A DNA stretch of 64,000 nt. It comes from Spirochaetia bacterium UBA5763 (GTDB lineage Bacteria; Spirochaetota; UBA4802; UBA5550). The notes under the pieces are model-generated. The model saw nothing but the letters and a program-made list of their open reading frames with translations. It did no database searches and was not told the origin of the DNA. Position numbers and translations under genes: made by a program. Below, in pieces: positions 59,059 through 64,000 of the stretch. Every line of letters starts with the position of its first letter. Position 1 is the first letter of the stretch. The DNA lies in the NCBI GenBank assembly GCA_002418835.1, contig DIEX01000015.1, positions 5,214 to 69,213 of the forward strand, written 5' to 3'.

Positions 59059-59477
59059 CTGCAAAAATGAGAAGACTCCCCCCCTTCATAATACTGTCAC
59101 TTTTAATCCCCCTTGCATGCGGGAAAATCAAGGGGGAATTTGCATTCCAGACACCTTCTGATAAATCATATAAGATAAGGCAGGAACGTCTTGAGTTTAA
59201 TGTCTCTGAGGAGATAAAATGGGTCTATAAATTCAGTTCCGCTCCGGCAAAGAAGACTAAACTCGGCGTTATCATAATGAAAAAAGAGCTGGGCTGGGTA
59301 GATATTATTTCCATGCCCGATTATATCGATGAAATGAAGAGGCTGGTCTACGGGACAATAAAAGAATTTGAACCGGGTGATTACAGAATTGTCATTACAG
59401 AGATAACTGAAGATAAAACAACAATCATTGATAAATGCGATTTCTATCTCTTCTCGGATGAAGAGGAACTTGATTGA
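59055..59477 (+). CDS. Probable lipoprotein of unknown function
   Basis: The GTG overlaps the previous stop; an ATG at 59,067 (MRRLPPFIIL) is the other candidate. A signal peptide ends in LLIPLAC, a good lipobox. The mature part of about 115 residues appears beta-rich (YKFSSAPAKKTKLGVIIMKK). It is the last gene of the folP-cdaA-cdaR operon. The function is unknown. Confidence 0.6.
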   Translation: MTAKMRRLPPFIILSLLIPLACGKIKGEFAFQTPSDKSYKIRQERLEFNVSEEIKWVYKFSSAPAKKTKLGVIIMKKELGWVDIISMPDYIDEMKRLVYGTIKEFEPGDYRIVITEITEDKTTIIDKCDFYLFSDEEELD

Positions 59478-59782
59478 CCTGCGCTTGTGTTTATAATCGT
59501 TTTAATTATATTTTCTTTTAATTCTTTCATTTCACCTGAACCGTTTAATTCATTGTTTTTAATCTGTTCAAGTTTTTCAGGGAGTTTCCCGCCGCTATGG
59601 TGCACCACTGCAATATAAATAGCAGCCGCAATTAAAATAATTACCATGAGCTTTATAATCTTTTTAAGTAGCGCGTAGATGATTATTGCAACAATCAATG
59701 CAGCGCCTATAAGGTAAAGCTTATTTGATATTAGAGTTGATACTATTTCTTCCAATTTAAAAATCTCCGTCAGATATACCAA
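59444..59782 (-). CDS. Small membrane protein
   Basis: Two hydrophobic segments (about residues 18-39 and 42-62) precede a polar tail with a serine run (SSSSSS). Starts are TTG 59,782 or TTG 59,755; the second has CGGAG at good spacing. Its 3' end overlaps the convergent lipoprotein gene by 34 bp. The function is unknown. Confidence 0.5.
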   Translation of the reverse strand: MVYLTEIFKLEEIVSTLISNKLYLIGAALIVAIIIYALLKKIIKLMVIILIAAAIYIAVVHHSGGKLPEKLEQIKNNELNGSGEMKELKENIIKTIINTSAGQSSSSSSEKR

Positions 59783-59809
59783 TTAAAAATAACGAATGAA
59801 TTAACCCAT

Positions 59810-59923
59810 TGTCATTTCGAACGCATGTGAGTCCTTCGACAAGCTCAGGAACCGGAATTAACGGTCAGTGAGCCTGCCGAACTGCTCAGTCGCTGTCGCT
59901 TCTTCGAAATGACATATACCAGA
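59810..59923. repeat. MITE-like palindromic repeat
   Basis: TGTCATTTCGAA at the left end and TTCGAAATGACA at the right are inverted. CCTTCGACAAGCTCAGGAACCG and its approximate complement lie inside. This type of repeat is common in many bacterial genomes. The remainder of 59,783-60,123 shows no gene. Confidence 0.65.
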
Positions 59924-60126
59924 TACATATTAAATCGTTAACTGTCATGGTTCAATGATTCAGAATAAAAATATCAGTCAATATAATTTTCGGAACATTC
60001 ACGGAACAATTTTCGCAAAAAGGTATAGTGTTTCGAATATTTCTTGCAAACATATTCATTTTTTCTGATAATGTTCACATACCTTGCAGACGGTCTGATT
60101 TCTCTAAATGATTTGTGGAGGAGATG

Positions 60127-61128
60127 ATGAATTTCGAAAAGGTTTTGAAAAAGGCGACTTTTCTTGATCCGCTAAAAGGCTTTCAGGAGGGTGGGCGCGA
60201 GTGCGAGGTCCGCACAGATCCCCTCACCGGTAGAAACTCCAGGATACTTTTCTTCCCTCTCAGGGAACTCCCTGAGCCTGATTATGAATACCTTAGAAAG
60301 AAAGACCCGGGCTTCTGCCCCTTCTGCCCTGAGAATATACCTAAAATAACACCGAAGTTTAATCCCGCTCTTTTCGGAAGTGATAGATACAGGGTGGGGG
60401 AGGCAGTATGTTTCCCCAATGCCTTCCCCTATGATGAGAATGGAGCTGTCACTGTAATGACAGAGAAACATTTCGTACCCATAGATGAACTGACAGATAA
60501 GATTATTAAAGATGCAATTTCCTGCTGCATCGAATTTCTTGCTGATGTAACAAACGGGCAGCCTGAAGCTGTGTACCAGTCAATTAACTGGAACTATCTC
60601 CCTGATGCGGGGAGTTCCATTCTGCATCCGCACCTGCAGATAACAGCTTCATCTATTCCAACTAATTACTATTCTGATGTTGTGAAAAATATTGCTGTAA
60701 AAGGGGATGACCTTTTTGTCAGACTTGTTTCTGAGGAACAGAGACTTAGTGAAAGGTTTCTTTCACGGAAGGAATTTTTTTCATGGATGCTTGCTTTTGC
60801 GCCTGAAGGGGTCTTTGATGTTATGGCGATCTCGCATGAATATTTTAAACCTTCTGACCTCAGCGGTGCCAGGCTTGACGAACTTGTGAACGGCATCTGT
60901 AAAAGCATTAAGTTTATAAGCAGTAAAAGAATAATCAGCTACAACATGTCCCTGTTCTTTCTCCTAGGGAATATGCATTTTATTCCGCACATGAGGCTCT
61001 GCCCCAGAACAACTGTTCCCCCACTTGATACGTGCGAAATAAATTACATGAAGATGCTTCATAATGAACCGATGTCAACAATGAAGCCCGAAATGGTTGC
61101 TGAAGAGTTCAGGAAATACTGGATTTAA
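60127..61128 (+). CDS. GalT-like HIT-superfamily protein
   Basis: ATG 60,127 (or 60,124) lies immediately after GGAGGAG. The protein of about 333 residues has CPFCPEN near residue 60, with the Cys pair that binds zinc in GalT proteins. NAFPYDENGAVTVMTEKH near 98 and SINWNYLPDAGSSILHPHLQ near 155 supply the HxH nucleotidyl-transfer motif. Overall it resembles galactose-1-phosphate uridylyltransferase-like proteins with unassigned substrates. It precedes an acyl-CoA synthetase gene by 52 bp. Confidence 0.65.
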   Translation: MNFEKVLKKATFLDPLKGFQEGGRECEVRTDPLTGRNSRILFFPLRELPEPDYEYLRKKDPGFCPFCPENIPKITPKFNPALFGSDRYRVGEAVCFPNAFPYDENGAVTVMTEKHFVPIDELTDKIIKDAISCCIEFLADVTNGQPEAVYQSINWNYLPDAGSSILHPHLQITASSIPTNYYSDVVKNIAVKGDDLFVRLVSEEQRLSERFLSRKEFFSWMLAFAPEGVFDVMAISHEYFKPSDLSGARLDELVNGICKSIKFISSKRIISYNMSLFFLLGNMHFIPHMRLCPRTTVPPLDTCEINYMKMLHNEPMSTMKPEMVAEEFRKYWI

Positions 61129-61180
61129 TCACGGATTTTTTTAAAATATAAATATATAATATTCCCGGAGGACATTTTTT

Positions 61181-63106
61181 ATGACAGATAGAAAATGGTA
61201 TATTGAGCAGTTGACTGCGCCGGCATTGATCCACAGGAACGCCACTAAGTTCGGTGATCATACCTGCCAGTTGTTTAAGGATGAAAAGGGTGAAGTGCAG
61301 AAACTGACTTATTCTGAAGTTTACAGAATAGTGAAAGAACTCTCCTGCGGCCTCATGAGTCTCGGTTTTAAAAAAGGGGACAGGGCTGCCGTAATGTGCA
61401 ACACTGCTCCTCAATGGATGTGGAGTGATTACTCTATACTCTGTGCCGGCGGGATTACAGTATGTATCTATCCTACTCTTTCTGAAAAGGAACTTGAGTT
61501 TATTCTTGAAGATTCAGGAACAACCGTGATGTTCGTTGAGAACACAGAGATCCTTGAGAAGATTAAAAACGTATGCAAACCTTCTAATAAAAAAATAAAG
61601 GTTAAGCATATTGTTGTAATGAAAGAAAGATATGATGATAAAGACAGGCGTGTCACAGATTTTTCACGGGTGAGAGAGCTGGGTATTGCTTTTCTTTCAA
61701 AAGATAAAATGATTTTTGAGGATAGATGGAGATCCGTAGACTTCAAAGATTACATGACCATAGTTTACACTTCAGGAACAACCGGTAATCCTAAAGGAGC
61801 AGTGCATACTCATTTCAGCTGGGCATCAGCAGTAGTAAGAGACTGTATTGTTGTCAATTATGCCAGCGGTGATAATGGAGATTTGTTTATCTCATTCCTG
61901 CCTATGTCTCACACCTACGAAAGAGAGTGCGGGCATGGGGCGTCAATGCTGTCTCTGACTCCGAATGCTTATTCATCCCCCAAAACGCTGGTGGAGGATC
62001 TGAAGCTTTTCAAACCGACAATTTTCATGTCTGTTCCAAGGATTTATGAAAGGATATTTATGGCAATGAGAGACCAGGCTGCAAAATCACCGGTAAAGAA
62101 AAAGATTTTTGATGCAGCGATCAAAACCGGTATCGCGGTTGTTGAAAAACGTGCTGATAAAGACGGTTTTATTGATATGACTGAAGGTATTGACCTGACT
62201 CAGGGAGTAGATCCATGGCTTAAATTCAAGTTTAAACTATTTGATAAAATCATCTTCAGCAAAGTCAGAGAGGCGTTCGGCGGCAGATTCAGGTTTGCCT
62301 TCTCAGCAGCGGGGAGCCTTAATGCTGACCTCTGCAAGACGTTCCTTGCAATGGGTATAAGAATAACCGAAGGTTATGGAGCAACGGAAACATGGAATGA
62401 GGTCACTGTAAACAGGCTTAATAAAATACTCCCGGGATCAATCGGCAAATGTTCAACTACAGCTATACAGTTAAGGGTGGATGATGACGGTGAACTTCTG
62501 ATAAAAGGTGACTGCCTTTTCAGCGGTTACTGGAATAACCCGAAAGCAACAAAAGAAGCATTCACTGATGACGGATATTACAGAAGCGGCGACATTGTGG
62601 AAGTTCTGGCGGATAATTACATAAAGATAGTAGACCGGAAGAAAGGGCTCATGGTTCTTGATACAGGTAAAAATGTGCCGTCTCAGAGAATTGAAAGTCT
62701 ATTCTCTCTCAGCAGGTTTATTGAGATGGTTGTTCCAATCGGAAGCGAACGGAAATATGTATCAGCAATAGTTGTGCCGAACTTTGATTCATGTATAGCC
62801 TACTTCGAAGAGAAGGGGATACCCTTTGATAAATCAGCAGTTGAGTATGATCATGATATAGCCTCTGTCCCTGTTTGTGTAAAGGTTGGAAATGATTTTG
62901 TTGAAAATGAAGAGTTTAAAAAGCTGATTGAACAGGAGGTTCAGGCTGTTAACAGGGAACTTGAATCCTATGAACAGATCAAAAAATATTATGTTGCTGA
63001 TTATAAATTTACTGAAGGTTCAGGAGAACTGACTCCAACACTGAAAGTTAAAAGAAGAATAGTTATGGATAAGTTTAAAAAAGAGATCGACGGTCTGTAC
63101 AAATAG
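61181..63106 (+). CDS. AMP-forming long-chain acyl-CoA synthetase
   Basis: The 641-residue protein has the adenylation motifs YTSGTTGNPKGAVHTH, GYGATETWNEVT, YYRSGDIVEV and KIVDRKKGLMV in order, with length and layout of FadD15/FAA-type enzymes. It activates fatty acids with ATP and CoA. The C-terminal lysine of the acylation loop lies in LTPTLKVKRR. GGAGG precedes the ATG. Fatty-acid use fits with the outer-membrane phospholipase and FadL-like barrel elsewhere in the window. Confidence 0.9.
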   Translation: MTDRKWYIEQLTAPALIHRNATKFGDHTCQLFKDEKGEVQKLTYSEVYRIVKELSCGLMSLGFKKGDRAAVMCNTAPQWMWSDYSILCAGGITVCIYPTLSEKELEFILEDSGTTVMFVENTEILEKIKNVCKPSNKKIKVKHIVVMKERYDDKDRRVTDFSRVRELGIAFLSKDKMIFEDRWRSVDFKDYMTIVYTSGTTGNPKGAVHTHFSWASAVVRDCIVVNYASGDNGDLFISFLPMSHTYERECGHGASMLSLTPNAYSSPKTLVEDLKLFKPTIFMSVPRIYERIFMAMRDQAAKSPVKKKIFDAAIKTGIAVVEKRADKDGFIDMTEGIDLTQGVDPWLKFKFKLFDKIIFSKVREAFGGRFRFAFSAAGSLNADLCKTFLAMGIRITEGYGATETWNEVTVNRLNKILPGSIGKCSTTAIQLRVDDDGELLIKGDCLFSGYWNNPKATKEAFTDDGYYRSGDIVEVLADNYIKIVDRKKGLMVLDTGKNVPSQRIESLFSLSRFIEMVVPIGSERKYVSAIVVPNFDSCIAYFEEKGIPFDKSAVEYDHDIASVPVCVKVGNDFVENEEFKKLIEQEVQAVNRELESYEQIKKYYVADYKFTEGSGELTPTLKVKRRIVMDKFKKEIDGLYK

Positions 63107-63125
63107 TATGTAAAACAATGTGAAC

Positions 63126-63155
63126 AAAAAAGGCTGTCATCAGGCAGCCTTTTTT
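63126..63155. terminator. Bidirectional terminator
   Basis: AAAAAGGCTGTC and GGCAGCCTTTTTT form a strong stem with an ATCA loop. It serves the convergent synthetase and lipoprotein genes. Confidence 0.9.
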
Positions 63156-63175
63156 GTTTGCGTATAATGTAAATG

Positions 63176-63778
63176 TTATCTCTTCGTAACCTGCACCCTT
63201 ATTGCATTCATGTTGACTTTATAGTTACCTGCAACAGTTACATAACCTTTATGTCTGTTGGACATATCAGTTATCTTTGACATGAACCATGAATCATAAG
63301 TTTCTGATTTATTTTCAGGCCCGTAATATACTCCATTTTCATCACTATGAGCTTCACTTGCAAAGACAACTTTTCCTACTTTAAGATCTGCTTCGGTTGC
63401 CGGACGCGAGTAATAGTAGTACTTTGTCCATGCCTCGTCGCCATCGGATATAAGCATAAATTTAGCCTCACCTTTAGTTGCGGCTGTTGCCGGAGTTTCA
63501 ATCTTTGCAACCTGGACGCGTATCCAGCCTGATTTATAAGGTTCTTTAGCTATAATGATATAGTCATCTTCGAAGTAGTGAGCGTCACCGGAATCACCTC
63601 CGAAGAATCCCCCTTTTTTTGAAGATGATGAAGATGTGTCTGATGATGAATTTTTTGCAGTATTTATTGCAGTATCCATCATCTGGTTTTTTAGCATCTC
63701 TTTTGTGTCAGCACCGCATGATAATAAAAAAGCACAGATTGATAAAAGTGAGATAAGCCTCACAAATGAACGAATCAT
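63176..63778 (-). CDS. Lipoprotein of unknown function
   Basis: The 200-residue precursor has a signal peptide ending CAFLLSC, a clear lipobox. A Ser-rich linker (SSSDTSSSSSKKGG) follows, then a beta-rich domain with YFEDDYIIIAKEPYKSGWIR and YYYYSRPATEADLKVGKVV. I do not recognise the family. A TAGGAGGAATAAA-like site precedes the ATG. Confidence 0.65.
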   Translation of the reverse strand: MIRSFVRLISLLSICAFLLSCGADTKEMLKNQMMDTAINTAKNSSSDTSSSSSKKGGFFGGDSGDAHYFEDDYIIIAKEPYKSGWIRVQVAKIETPATAATKGEAKFMLISDGDEAWTKYYYYSRPATEADLKVGKVVFASEAHSDENGVYYGPENKSETYDSWFMSKITDMSNRHKGYVTVAGNYKVNMNAIRVQVTKR

Positions 63779-63906
63779 TTTATTCCTCCATAATTTTATG
63801 ATTTTTTTTATTTTTAATATCTTAACTTATGAGGATTAAAGACGCAATCATTTTTTGAAGGTTCAAAATTTAATAATTGCCATTAGAGCAGTAAACTGAT
63901 TAATAA

Positions 63907-63937
63907 AAAAAAGAGCAATCTGTCAATTGCTCTTTTT
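63907..63937 (-). terminator. Terminator of the tRNA gene
   Basis: AAGAGCAAT and ATTGCTCTT form a stem with a 6-nt loop, followed on the minus strand by eight T. It lies 7 bp after the tRNA 3' end. Confidence 0.85.
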
Positions 63938-63943
63938 GCTTCT

Positions 63944-64000
63944 TAGCGGAGGAGGGACTCGAACCCCCCACACCACGGATATGAGCCGTGTGCTCTAACC
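63944..64000 (-). tRNA. tRNA with CAT anticodon (Met or Ile2), 5' end outside window
   Basis: On the minus strand the visible part runs from the D loop to the discriminator. The anticodon stem is CACGG/CCGTG with loop CTCATAT (anticodon CAT). The variable loop is 5 nt and the T arm is GGGGG-TTCGAGT-CCCTC. The acceptor 3' strand is CTCCGCT with discriminator A, and CCA is not encoded. The anticodon stem lacks the three G-C pairs of initiator tRNA, so it is an elongator Met or the lysidine-modified Ile tRNA. The acceptor 5' strand is missing. Confidence 0.85.

Overview
The window comes from a diderm bacterium of moderate to low GC, most likely a free-living member of the Spirochaetota. The support is a UPF0164-type outer-membrane barrel gene (a family described from Treponema), a large membrane adenylate cyclase, many chemoreceptors and hybrid kinases, and a folP-cdaA-cdaR cluster. 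The phylum assignment is inference, because no rRNA or ribosomal protein gene is present. Genes lie on both strands, and the last 57 bases are a partial CAT-anticodon tRNA.

The left third (about 1-19,200) reads as an accessory region. It is AT-rich and holds a Ski2-type helicase cut by the window edge, a DUF2971 gene, a frameshifted nuclease-like gene, a CoiA-like protein and several orphan membrane or secreted proteins. It also holds an antitoxin/ParE-type toxin pair, small XRE and ribbon-helix-helix regulators, two paralogous small proteins of unknown function, a retropepsin-like remnant, an enolase/hydrolase fusion with a PilZ-like partner, and broken pieces of other genes. Between them are at least two interspersed repeat families. 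One is a multi-hairpin repeat (8,538-8,930, 16,680-16,895, 17,948-18,220 and 18,668-18,760, with a chimeric scrap at 7,737-7,775). Its hairpins have unrelated stems, but almost all carry an AGGAC, AGGAT or ANGGAN loop closed by a C-G pair. That is the CsrA/RsmE binding signature and the CAGGA(U/A/C)G repeat described for CsrB RNA. I regard this candidate CsrA-titrating RNA family as the most interesting feature of the window.

A second recurring signal is a promoter block (TCGTATA, then about 30 bp on AAAGATACTTGACT with a -10 box). It precedes the toxin-antitoxin operon, an orphan gene, a Fic gene and a STAS gene. MITE-like repeats with terminal inverted repeats flank the STAS gene.

From about 19,200 rightwards the content is more ordinary chromosome: Fic, an acetyl-CoA hydrolase/transferase, outer-membrane phospholipase A, a WYL regulator and an SRPBCC protein. 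Next comes a signalling district of a CHASE4 hybrid kinase, a Na/Pi cotransporter family protein, an adenylate cyclase, an MFS transporter that carries the same kind of extracytoplasmic sensor as the cyclase, and a DUF2156 protein. It continues with a Cache hybrid kinase, a Cache chemoreceptor, a periplasmic-binding hybrid kinase in an operon with a DppA-type peptidase, an EamA exporter, a second chemoreceptor, a DUF2917/MocR divergent pair with clear operators, and a diguanylate cyclase.

The right end (52,400-64,000) carries housekeeping genes: tlyA, ackA, a FlgD-like secreted protein with a UPF0164 barrel, folP-cdaA-cdaR (folate synthesis and cyclic di-AMP), a GalT-like HIT protein, an acyl-CoA synthetase and lipoproteins. 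All functional names rest on motif recognition by eye; no database search was run.
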